Source: JBBQNJ01 sp038329845
GTDB lineage: Bacteria; Planctomycetota; Phycisphaerae; Tepidisphaerales; Tepidisphaeraceae
NCBI GenBank assembly: GCA_038329845.1
Contig: JBBQNJ010000101.1
Span: forward strand, 1-13,442
Length of the DNA stretch: 13,442 bases
Direction: 5' to 3'
In this document: piece after piece, positions 1 through 6,217 of the stretch
Layout of the letters: each line of letters starts with the position of its first letter
Position numbering within the stretch: position 1 is the first letter of the stretch
Program-made: the position numbers and the translations under genes
Notes under the pieces: generated by a model
Seen by the model: only the letters and a program-made list of their open reading frames with translations
Told to the model about the DNA's origin: nothing
Database searches by the model: none

Positions 1-445
1 ACGGAGGACGGCATGTCCGCGTTCGCGGCGCGGCGAAGGTGGGGGCACATCTGTCCTTTGGGTTGCTGGTCATTGCCGCCGAACAACTCCTTACGATGCC
101 GTGCTGACGTGATGATGCAGGATTCCCGTATGTGCCCCGACTAACCCGTCGAGCACGGAGCCGGGCGACGCCTGCGCGTATCGAGTCGTTTTAGGCATCA
201 TGAACCGCCCGCAACAGGTCAACCCACCCACAACCCGCGAAAATAGGCACCCCAAACAGTCAGAGGCATGGATTTGCCCATCGGCGATTACTGCCGCGGC
301 TATTTTTCCAGAGGTTTTGCAAGAGGCTCAATTGAGAATTGAGAATTGGAAATGATCTTGAGCGGTGGTGAGGTTGCGTCCGTGAGTAGGCTGGGTCGGC
401 GACGTGCCAGAGCTTACGGAGAAGGTTCCAATTTATTCTCCGTGG
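1..445. other. Gene-free region upstream of sufB
   Basis: I see no convincing gene here. A plus-strand frame is open from base 3 to a stop at 105-107, with a hydrophobic stretch (SFGLLVIAAEQLL), and could be the tail of a gene entering from outside the window, but I cannot identify it. Minus-strand frames overlapping 260-717 run antisense into sufB and look like shadows. The right part is AT-richer than the surroundings, holding a short tandem repeat at 327-349 before the sufB promoter. No sufR, iscR or other regulator gene is present. Confidence 0.5.
327..349. repeat. Short AT-rich tandem repeat with a 10-bp palindrome
   Basis: The 7-base unit AATTGAG occurs twice in a row at 330-343, followed by a third partial copy (AATTGG). 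The first copy is also the right half of a perfect 10-bp palindrome, CTCAATTGAG, at 327-336. It lies about 100 bases upstream of the predicted sufB -35. It may be intergenic filler or a regulator site. Nothing else in the sequence decides between these. Confidence 0.4.
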
Positions 446-473
446 TTGAGATTGAGTCTTAACTAGGTATACA
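446..473 (+). promoter_or_regulatory. sufB promoter (sigma70-like), likely leaderless start
   Basis: A -35-like TTGAGA at 446-451 is separated by 16 bases from a -10-like TATACA at 468-473. The sufB ATG begins 8 bases after the -10, so transcription would start at or next to the A of the ATG. No Shine-Dalgarno sequence lies within 5-10 bases of the ATG, and a stop (TAG, 464-466) in the sufB frame excludes a longer protein. A GATTG/CATTC-like pair is actually an exact short inverted repeat, GATTG (450-454) and CAATC (472-476), which spans the -10 and could be a weak operator. Confidence 0.55.
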
Positions 474-481
474 ATCGTCCC

Positions 482-1930
482 ATGCCGACCGAAACCACGG
501 AAATCGAGACCCTCGCCAACCGCGAGTACAGGTGGGGGTTCATCACCGACATCGAGTCCGACGAGGCCCCGCCGGGGCTGAACGAGGAGATCGTCCGCTT
601 CATCAGCCTGAAAAAGCACGAGCCGGACTGGATGCTCCAGTGGCGGCTGCGGGCGTTTGCGCACTGGCAGACGATGGTCGAGCCGCACCATTGGCCCCAT
701 CTGAAGTATCCCCCCATTGACTATCAGGATTCGATCTATTATTCGGCCCCCAAGCCCAAGGCCCCCAAGAGCCGCGACGAGATCGATCCGGAGTTAATGC
801 GGACGTATGAGAAACTCGGCATCCCCCTGCACGAGCGCGAGCTGCTCGCGGGCGTGGCGGTCGATGCCGTATTCGATTCGGTTTCCGTCGCCACGACCTT
901 TAAGAAACAACTGGCGGAGAAGGGGATCATCTTTTGTTCGATGAGCGAGGCGGTCCGCGAACATCCCGAGCTGGTCCGCAAGTACCTCGGATCGGTCGTC
1001 CCCTATTCCGACAACTTCTTCGCCACGCTCAACAGCGCCGTGTTCAGCGATGGCTCGTTCGTCTACATCCCGCGCGGCGTGCGCTGCCCGATGGAATTGA
1101 GCACCTATTTCCGGATCAACGCCCGCAACACCGGGCAGTTCGAGCGGACGCTGATCATCGCCGATGAAGGCGCGCACGTGAGCTATCTCGAGGGTTGCAC
1201 CGCACCCATGCGCGATGAGAACCAGCTCCACGCCGCAGTGGTCGAGCTGGTGGCGCTGGATGGCGCGACGATCAAGTACAGCACGGTGCAGAACTGGTTC
1301 CCCGGCGATCCCAAGACCGGCCGGGGGGGCATCTACAACTTCGTGACCAAGCGCGGCGCCTGCCGCGGCGTGAACTCGAAGATCACTTGGACGCAGGTCG
1401 AGACCGGTTCGGCCATCACCTGGAAGTATCCCAGTTGCATCCTCCAGGGCGACAACAGCGTCGGGGAGTTTTATTCGGTGGCCTTGACCAACCACTTTCA
1501 GCAGGCCGACACTGGAACGAAGATGATCCACATCGGCAAGAACACGCGCAGCACCGTGGTCAGCAAGGGGATCAGCGCCGGCGTCGGCCAGAACACCTAT
1601 CGCGGGCTGATCAAGATCCTGAAAGGGGCCTCGAACAGCCGCAATTACACGCAATGCGACTCGCTGCTGCTGGGCGACAAATGTGGCGCCCACACCTTTC
1701 CGTACATCGAGGTGCGCAACACCACCAGCCGGGCCGAACACGAGGCCAGCACCAGCAAGATCGGCGAGGACCAGCTTTTCTATTGCAAGACCCGCGGCAT
1801 CGCGTTGGAAGACGCGGTGAACATGATCGTCAACGGATTCTGCAAGGAGGTTTTCCGCGAATTGCCAATGGAATTCGCCGTTGAGGCGCAGAAACTGCTG
1901 GGCGTGAGCTTGGAAGGGAGCGTGGGGTAA
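482..1930 (+). CDS. sufB: SufB, Fe-S cluster assembly scaffold subunit
   Basis: SufB is a core subunit of the cytosolic SufBC2D complex, which builds Fe-S clusters with ATPase SufC and partner SufD. The 482-residue product has normal SufB length. Family landmarks are present: the N-terminal WGF and PDWML segment, YIPRGVRCPMELSTYFRIN in the middle of the protein, and the C-terminal beta-helix core with CGAHTFPY. Cys401 in that motif and Glu429 in GEDQLFYC correspond by position to the conserved Cys/Glu implicated in cluster assembly on E. coli SufB; I judged this by eye. The ATG at 482 is the first start after an in-frame stop and lacks a Shine-Dalgarno sequence. The partner sufC does not follow directly: 730 bases carrying a hicAB pair intervene. 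Identification is very secure. Confidence 0.97.
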   Translation: MPTETTEIETLANREYRWGFITDIESDEAPPGLNEEIVRFISLKKHEPDWMLQWRLRAFAHWQTMVEPHHWPHLKYPPIDYQDSIYYSAPKPKAPKSRDEIDPELMRTYEKLGIPLHERELLAGVAVDAVFDSVSVATTFKKQLAEKGIIFCSMSEAVREHPELVRKYLGSVVPYSDNFFATLNSAVFSDGSFVYIPRGVRCPMELSTYFRINARNTGQFERTLIIADEGAHVSYLEGCTAPMRDENQLHAAVVELVALDGATIKYSTVQNWFPGDPKTGRGGIYNFVTKRGACRGVNSKITWTQVETGSAITWKYPSCILQGDNSVGEFYSVALTNHFQQADTGTKMIHIGKNTRSTVVSKGISAGVGQNTYRGLIKILKGASNSRNYTQCDSLLLGDKCGAHTFPYIEVRNTTSRAEHEASTSKIGEDQLFYCKTRGIALEDAVNMIVNGFCKEVFRELPMEFAVEAQKLLGVSLEGSVG

Positions 1931-1976
1931 GAAGGCGGGCGGGTAAGAAGGCGCGTGAAGCCGTTGCGGGGATCTG

Positions 1977-2011
1977 GCAGCGCTGACAACGACCCTGCGT
2001 TATAGCGCTGC
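1977..2011. other. Inverted repeat between sufB and hicA
   Basis: GCAGCGCT at 1977-1984 and AGCGCTGC at 2004-2011 form a perfect 8-bp stem with a 19-base loop, 46 bases after the sufB stop. There is no T-run after it, so it is not a standard intrinsic terminator. It could be an mRNA-end stabiliser, a processing site, or the left boundary of the inserted toxin-antitoxin segment. Confidence 0.45.
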
Positions 2012-2113
2012 TCCAAGAAATGGAGTGTCCGGGCGCGGGCGATGGTACAACCCGGCATGCCGTCGTGGCTGGTGACGAACCCGGCCGCGATGGACGGCCT
2101 CAAGGACTTGGGC

Positions 2114-2320
2114 GTGGCGAAGAAGATTCGCGAGCTGAAGGCAATACTTCGGTCGGCTGGCTGGCGCGAGATCGCCGGTGGTGGAAAGGGCAATCACACG
2201 AAGTGGTTTCATCCGCGCGTTCCGCGGCGTGTGGTGCTTGCTGGCAAGGACGGTGACGACGCACAGCGGTATCAGGAAAGAGATGCCATACGTGCTGTGA
2301 ATGAGGTATACTCCGAGTGA
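2114..2320 (+). CDS. hicA: HicA-type mRNA interferase toxin
   Basis: HicA toxins are small double-stranded-RNA-binding-fold ribonucleases that cleave mRNA and are held inactive by HicB. The core shows KIRELKAILRSAGW, then a glycine-rich turn with GNHTKWFHP, whose His28 matches the catalytic His of the family. The later VVLAGKDGDDAQRYQE segment resembles a HicA variant I recall from other bacteria. I chose the GTG at 2114 because AAGGA lies 7 bases before it and the 68-residue product begins where HicA proteins normally begin. ATGs at 2042, 2057 and 2090 are in frame and would add 24, 19 or 8 residues with no family resemblance and no good ribosome site. It lies 30 bases upstream of hicB, in the usual toxin-first order. 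The odd point is its place inside the suf locus. Confidence 0.85.
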   Translation: MAKKIRELKAILRSAGWREIAGGGKGNHTKWFHPRVPRRVVLAGKDGDDAQRYQERDAIRAVNEVYSE

Positions 2321-2324
2321 CGAT

Positions 2325-2341
2325 GCAATATTGCTTAGAAT
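2325..2341 (+). promoter_or_regulatory. Antitoxin-specific promoter -10 with adjacent palindrome
   Basis: TAGAAT at 2336-2341 (5 of 6 matches to TATAAT) ends 9 bases before the hicB ATG. A perfect 10-bp palindrome, GCAATATTGC, at 2325-2334 touches its upstream edge. No clear -35 is visible, and hicB has no good Shine-Dalgarno sequence. A separate start of transcription for the antitoxin is known in some hicAB loci, so a hicB-only promoter is reasonable here. The palindrome could be an operator or chance. Confidence 0.45.
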
Positions 2342-2350
2342 GGGTCCAAT

Positions 2351-2629
2351 ATGATTAAGAGCCGCTACAGCGTAATTATCCAGTGGTCACAAGAGGATCA
2401 GGTTTATGTAGCGACGCTTCCGGAATGGGGCGGGTGCCACACCCACGGCGCGACTTACACGGAGGCGGCGAAGGCCGCCGAGGAAGCGCTGGCGTCGCTG
2501 ATCGACGGTGAAGAAGGCGAAGGTCGGTCGCCGCCGGCGGCGCATGAGTTCATGTATCCCGGCCCGAGCGGATTTTCATACGATTCTTCGCCGATTCGAC
2601 CTCGCGCCACGCCCCAGGCTGTCGGCTGA
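2351..2629 (+). CDS. hicB: HicB-type antitoxin
   Basis: HicB-family antitoxins bind and block HicA. This 92-residue protein has the typical partly degraded RNase-H-like HicB domain at about residues 4-62: YSVIIQWSQEDQVYVATLPE, then the conserved GCHTHGATYTEA loop and the helix KAAEEALASLI. The usual C-terminal DNA-binding helix-turn-helix or ribbon-helix-helix domain is absent. Instead about 25 residues rich in Pro, Ser and Gly follow (from FMYPGPSG), with no similarity I recognise. With no DNA-binding domain, autorepression of the operon by HicB itself is uncertain. The gene is preceded by a -10-like TAGAAT close to the ATG. The pairing with hicA makes the identification secure. Confidence 0.87.
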   Translation: MIKSRYSVIIQWSQEDQVYVATLPEWGGCHTHGATYTEAAKAAEEALASLIDGEEGEGRSPPAAHEFMYPGPSGFSYDSSPIRPRATPQAVG

Positions 2630-2654
2630 TTCGAGAATATAGAAACCTTATAAA
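2626..2654 (+). promoter_or_regulatory. sufC promoter, likely leaderless start
   Basis: TATAAA at 2649-2654 ends 6 bases before the sufC ATG. A weak -35 candidate, CTGATT at 2626-2631, sits 17 bases upstream and overlaps the hicB stop. The bases before the ATG are A/C-rich and contain no Shine-Dalgarno sequence. This would give sufC and sufD their own transcription start, independent of sufB and hicAB. Confidence 0.5.
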
Positions 2655-2660
2655 CAAACC

Positions 2661-3440
2661 ATGGCACTACTCGTAATCAAAAATCTTCAAGCGCGGGTCG
2701 CGGCCCCAGGCGGGCGCGACATTCTCAAGGGTGTGGACCTGACGATCGAAAAGGGTCAGGTACATGCGATCATGGGCAAGAATGGCTCGGGCAAGAGTAC
2801 GCTTTGCCAGGTTCTGGCCGGACGCGAGACCTACGAAGTCACCGGCGGGACGGTCTTCTACGATGGCAAGGACCTGCTCGATTTGAGCGCCGAAGAGCGC
2901 GCCCGAGAGGGGGTCTTTCTGGCCTTCCAATACCCCGTCGAGATTCCCGGGGTCTCGACCAGCTACTTTCTCAAGGCCGCCGTCAACGCCATTCGTGCCC
3001 ATCGGGGTGAACCGGAACTGGATGCGGCCAATTTCCTTAAGTTGGTCCGGCAGAAAATGACCATGCTGGGGATGGATTCATCCTTCATGAACCGCGCGGT
3101 CAACGAAGGCTTCAGCGGGGGGGAGAAAAAGCGTAACGAGGTCTTCCAGATGGCCGTGATCAATCCGCGGCTGGGTCTGCTGGACGAAACCGACTCGGGC
3201 CTGGACATCGACGCGCTCAAGACCGTCGCCGCCGGGGTCAACTCGCTTCATGCTCAGGACGCCGAGCGAGCCATGTTGCTGGTGACGCACTATCAGCGGC
3301 TGTTGAACTACGTCACGCCGGATTTCGTCCATGTCATGATGGACGGGCGGATCGTCAAATCGGGCGGCAAGGAACTGGCGCTGGAACTCGAGGAGCGCGG
3401 CTATGAGTGGCTGGAAGAAGAATCGACGCAGACGGCTTGA
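2661..3440 (+). CDS. sufC: SufC, ABC-type ATPase of the SufBCD complex
   Basis: SufC is the soluble ABC ATPase that drives conformational change in the SufBC2D Fe-S scaffold. The 259-residue product has the normal SufC length. The Walker A motif is GKNGSGKST at residues 39-47, with Lys where many family members have Pro. The Q-loop region reads FLAFQYPVEIPGV, the ABC signature is FSGGEKKR, and Walker B with its following D-loop reads LLDETDSGLDID. The switch His follows in LLVTHYQRLL. The characteristic SufC C-terminus ends in LEERGYEWL plus an acidic tail. The ATG at 2661 has no ribosome site, but a -10-like box lies just ahead of it. The sufD gene follows after 25 bases, so those two are probably co-transcribed. 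Confidence 0.97.
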   Translation: MALLVIKNLQARVAAPGGRDILKGVDLTIEKGQVHAIMGKNGSGKSTLCQVLAGRETYEVTGGTVFYDGKDLLDLSAEERAREGVFLAFQYPVEIPGVSTSYFLKAAVNAIRAHRGEPELDAANFLKLVRQKMTMLGMDSSFMNRAVNEGFSGGEKKRNEVFQMAVINPRLGLLDETDSGLDIDALKTVAAGVNSLHAQDAERAMLLVTHYQRLLNYVTPDFVHVMMDGRIVKSGGKELALELEERGYEWLEEESTQTA

Positions 3441-3465
3441 AAACTGTCCGATGGAGCTTTGACTG

Positions 3466-4863
3466 ATGATCACGACCCCGTTGTCCACCCGATCCGCGCC
3501 GCCCGAGGGCACCGCGAGCGACCTGCCGGCCTGGGAGCGCTCGATGCGCCGCGAGGCCCGGGAGCGCTTCGACGCCGTGGGATTTCCCGGCCCGCGCGAT
3601 GAGGAATGGCGCCATACCCAGCTTAACCCGATTATCCGCGGAACATTTGCTCCGGCACCGGCGACGATTTGCGTTGCGGCCTTGGATCGTGCCCGCCGTG
3701 CCCTGCAAGCCTGGTCCCTGGGAGCTGAAGCGCCGACGGAACTGGTTTTCGTGGATGGGATCTTTTCCGCGGCGCTGTCGCGGGCGTCTGAACTTCCCGA
3801 GGGGCTTAGCGCCGGGGCGATCCGCGCGGCGATCGCCGCGGGGGACCGCCGCATCGAGGCGCATCTCTCACGCCATGCCCGCATTCAGACCTCGCCGTTC
3901 GTGGCGCTGAACACCGCCGGCTTCACGGACGGGGCATTCATCCACGCCGCCGCCGGCGCGGATTTGTCAGACCACCCCATTCACCTGCTGTTTCTCTCGA
4001 CGGCCGAATCCGCGGTGGCGGTCACACATCCTCGTTCGCTGCTGATCGCCGAGGCGGGGGCGAAACTCACCATCATCGAGACCTACGCCGGCGCCCCGCC
4101 GGCGGATGCGACCCAGCCGGGCAGCCCCGCCGGTGAGTACTGGACCAACGCCGTCACCGAGATGGTTCTTGGCCGCGACGCCCAGGTCGATCATTGCAAG
4201 ATGCAGCAGGAAAGCCTTCAGGCGTATCACGTGGCTTGGATGCAGGCGGATCTCGACGCCGGCGCGGACCTGGTGTCGCACTCGACAACGCTCGGCGGGC
4301 GGATCACGCGAAACGATCTGCGCGTTCTGCTCGATGGCGAAAATGCCCACGCCACGCTCAACGGGCTGGTTCTGCTTAGCGGCGAGCAGCACTGCGACAA
4401 CCACACGCTGTTGCATCACGAGAAGGCCCACTGCCCCAGCCATGAACTTTATAAGCATGTGCTGGACGGAAAGAGTACCGCCGTCTTTAGGGGGAAAATT
4501 TTCGTCCAGAAGGATGCGCAAAAGACTGATTCCAAGCAGACCAGCAAGTCGCTGCTGTTGAGCGATGATGCGTACATGAACAGCCAGCCGGCGCTGGAGA
4601 TATACGCCGACGACGTTAAATGTACGCACGGCTCGACGATCGGCCCGGTGGATGACGACATGGTCTTTTACCTGCGCACCCGCGGGATGGGCCTGGATGC
4701 CGCTCGGCACCTGTTGACTTACGCGTTCGCCGCCGACATCACGCGGCGTATCCGTGTCGCGGCCGTCCGCAACCGGATCGAGGATTACATGGCGGCCCAG
4801 CACGGGCTTCCCCAGGACCTGCGGATCACCGACCTGGGCAGCCACGACGAGCGGGCGCGATGA
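3466..4863 (+). CDS. sufD: SufD, Fe-S cluster assembly partner of SufB
   Basis: SufD is structurally related to SufB and forms the heterodimer on which clusters are built. The 465-residue protein opens with a helical domain (PAWERSMRREARERF, then FPGPRDEEWRHT) typical of SufD. A central beta-helix follows, with HATLNGLVLLSGEQHCDNHT and KAVFRGKIFVQ-like text reading STAVFRGKIFVQKDAQKT. The C-terminal KCTHGSTIGPVDDDMVFYLRTRG region contains His388, which matches the conserved SufD His by position. GGAG at 3454-3457 sits 8 bases before the ATG, a clear Shine-Dalgarno-led start unlike sufB and sufC, and there is no -10 box near it. It is therefore likely translated from the sufC transcript. Confidence 0.96.
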   Translation: MITTPLSTRSAPPEGTASDLPAWERSMRREARERFDAVGFPGPRDEEWRHTQLNPIIRGTFAPAPATICVAALDRARRALQAWSLGAEAPTELVFVDGIFSAALSRASELPEGLSAGAIRAAIAAGDRRIEAHLSRHARIQTSPFVALNTAGFTDGAFIHAAAGADLSDHPIHLLFLSTAESAVAVTHPRSLLIAEAGAKLTIIETYAGAPPADATQPGSPAGEYWTNAVTEMVLGRDAQVDHCKMQQESLQAYHVAWMQADLDAGADLVSHSTTLGGRITRNDLRVLLDGENAHATLNGLVLLSGEQHCDNHTLLHHEKAHCPSHELYKHVLDGKSTAVFRGKIFVQKDAQKTDSKQTSKSLLLSDDAYMNSQPALEIYADDVKCTHGSTIGPVDDDMVFYLRTRGMGLDAARHLLTYAFAADITRRIRVAAVRNRIEDYMAAQHGLPQDLRITDLGSHDERAR

Positions 4864-4874
4864 CCTCGCGGCGG

Positions 4875-4883
4875 TGATAGAAT
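4875..4883 (+). promoter_or_regulatory. Extended -10 promoter of the lactonase gene
   Basis: TGATAGAAT at 4875-4883 fits an extended -10 (TG-N-TANAAT, 5 of 6 in the hexamer). It ends 7 bases before the ATG at 4891. No -35 is evident, as is usual for extended -10 promoters, and there is no Shine-Dalgarno sequence. A leaderless lactonase transcript starting in the sufD-lactonase gap is suggested, and it would support the ATG at 4891 as the true start. Confidence 0.5.
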
Positions 4884-4890
4884 CGCTCGG

Positions 4891-6045
4891 ATGTCGGCAA
4901 TCACGATTGTGTGTCTCGCGGCCGTCATGGCACTTCCCTCTGTCAGCTCGGCTGATCCAAAGGATCATTTCATGCGCATCTTGATCGGAACCAGTTCAGA
5001 CAAGGCCCAGGGGGTCTACGTCTGCGGCTTCGACGAAAAAACGGGCGGGGTCGGCCCGGCGGTTCTGGGGGCGAAGGTCGCGTTTCCGTCCTTTCTCGCT
5101 GTCCATCCCAACGGGCGATGGGTCTATTCCGTCAGCGAAGTGGGCCAGTTCAACGGGGAAAAGGCCGGGGGAGTTTTCGGGTTTCGGATGGATCAACGAC
5201 TCGATGAACTCACGCCGATCAATTCGCAAAGCTCAGGCGGTCCTGGGCCGTGCCATCTATCGGTCGATCCCTCGGGATCAATGCTGATGGTCGCCAACTA
5301 CGGCGCAGGAAGTGTCGCGTCGTTCCCCATCGCCGCCGACGGCGCGATCGGCCCGCGCGGCGGCTTCGATCAGCACCATGGATCGAGCGTCGATCCCAAA
5401 CGTCAGAAAGGCCCGCACGCTCACTCGATAGTGCCCGATCCGTCCGGACGATTCGCCCTGTCCTGCGATCTGGGCCTCGATCATCTGTTGATCTATCAGC
5501 TTCAACCCTCACGCGGCGGGCTGATCGCGGCCGATCCATCGTTCGTGCCCATTCGTCCCGGCACCGGGCCCCGCCACGTGGCGTTCGATCCCTCGGGTTT
5601 GCACGCCTATGTCATCACCGAAATGGGCAACACGATCACGACGTTCGCCTGGGATTCGGCCCGAGGGACACTGCTGGAAGGCAAAACCGTCTCGACGCTG
5701 CCCGACGGCGCCGAAGCCGGCGGATCGGGCGCCGAGGTGACGGTGCATCCCTCGGGGCGGTTCGTTTACGCCTCGAATCGCGGCCACAACAGCATCGCGG
5801 TCTTCGCCGTCGATCCCGCCAGCGGAGAACTGACCCGACGAGGACATACGTCCAGCGGCGGCGATTGGCCTCGGCACTTCGCCATCGACCCCACCGGTCG
5901 ATTCCTCATCGCCGCCAACCAGCGATCCAACAACCTTCTCGTTTTCGCCATCGATGGGCGCACCGGTGCTTTGACGGCCACGCCCCATCGCGTCGAGGTT
6001 CCGGCACCGACCTGCGTGCGATTTATGGTCACCGTCGGCGAATGA
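4891..6045 (+). CDS. Beta-propeller lactonase (6-phosphogluconolactonase/YbhE family), probably exported
   Basis: This is a seven-bladed beta-propeller of the lactonase family that includes E. coli 6-phosphogluconolactonase YbhE. Blades are marked by repeated HPNGRWVY/DPSGxxL-type turns: VHPNGRWVYSVSE, VDPSGSMLMVANY, PDPSGRFALSCD, FDPSGLHAYVITE, VHPSGRFVYASNRG and IDPTGRFLIAANQ. The strong HAHSI-like PHAHSIVPDPSGRF, PRHVAFDPSG and PRHFAIDPTG segments are also family marks. The first 21 residues look like a signal peptide (hydrophobic ITIVCLAAVMALP, cleavage after VSSA), although the n-region has no Lys or Arg. An internal ATG at 4972 would remove it and leave a cytosolic YbhE-like enzyme. The promoter position favours 4891. 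The substrate is unproven, since exported members act on unknown sugars or lactones. It lies 27 bases after sufD, but a functional link to Fe-S assembly is not evident. Confidence 0.88.
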   Translation: MSAITIVCLAAVMALPSVSSADPKDHFMRILIGTSSDKAQGVYVCGFDEKTGGVGPAVLGAKVAFPSFLAVHPNGRWVYSVSEVGQFNGEKAGGVFGFRMDQRLDELTPINSQSSGGPGPCHLSVDPSGSMLMVANYGAGSVASFPIAADGAIGPRGGFDQHHGSSVDPKRQKGPHAHSIVPDPSGRFALSCDLGLDHLLIYQLQPSRGGLIAADPSFVPIRPGTGPRHVAFDPSGLHAYVITEMGNTITTFAWDSARGTLLEGKTVSTLPDGAEAGGSGAEVTVHPSGRFVYASNRGHNSIAVFAVDPASGELTRRGHTSSGGDWPRHFAIDPTGRFLIAANQRSNNLLVFAIDGRTGALTATPHRVEVPAPTCVRFMVTVGE

Positions 6046-6062
6046 GCCGGCAGCGACTCTGA

Positions 6063-6204
6063 GATGCAGGCTGGCAGCCCACACCACAAAAAGGTGGGGT
6101 TCCTTGTGGTGCAGGCATCTTACCGACGTTTTTTCCCGAGATGCAGGGTGGAAGCCCGCACCACAAAAGTTGGGATCCTTTGTGGTGCAGGCATTTTGCC
6201 TGCA
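6063..6204. repeat. Tandem pair of 77-bp palindromic intergenic repeats
   Basis: Two diverged copies begin with GATGCAGG at 6063 and 6140, giving a period of 77 bases. Each copy holds a hairpin: CACCACAA (6082-6089) with TTGTGGTG (6104-6111) in the first, and the longer GCACCACAAA (6158-6167) with TTTGTGGTGC (6179-6188) in the second. The second copy then ends in another hairpin, TGCAGGC ATTTT GCCTGCA, around 6186-6204. The pair fills the gap between two convergent genes, so it may act as a two-way transcription end. I recall similar GTGGTGCAGGC elements scattered through planctomycete genomes. There are no flanking transposase genes. Confidence 0.8.
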
Positions 6205-6217
6205 GTTGTTGAGTTCG

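Noticed and set aside
794..1741. Minus-strand frame of 315 codons opposite sufB
   Set aside because: Fully antisense to a highly conserved gene, no family resemblance; a shadow of GC-rich codon use.
1977..2011. Intrinsic terminator after sufB
   Set aside because: The stem lacks a following T-run and has a long 19-base loop.
3967..4968. Minus-strand frame of 333 codons opposite sufD
   Set aside because: Antisense to sufD and shows no domain; composition is typical of a shadow frame.
5250..6062. Plus-strand frame of 270 codons overlapping the lactonase
   Set aside because: Arg-rich and out of frame with the clear beta-propeller repeats.
6063..6204. CRISPR array
   Set aside because: Only two diverged copies of a long palindromic unit, no short identical repeats with unique spacers, and no cas genes.
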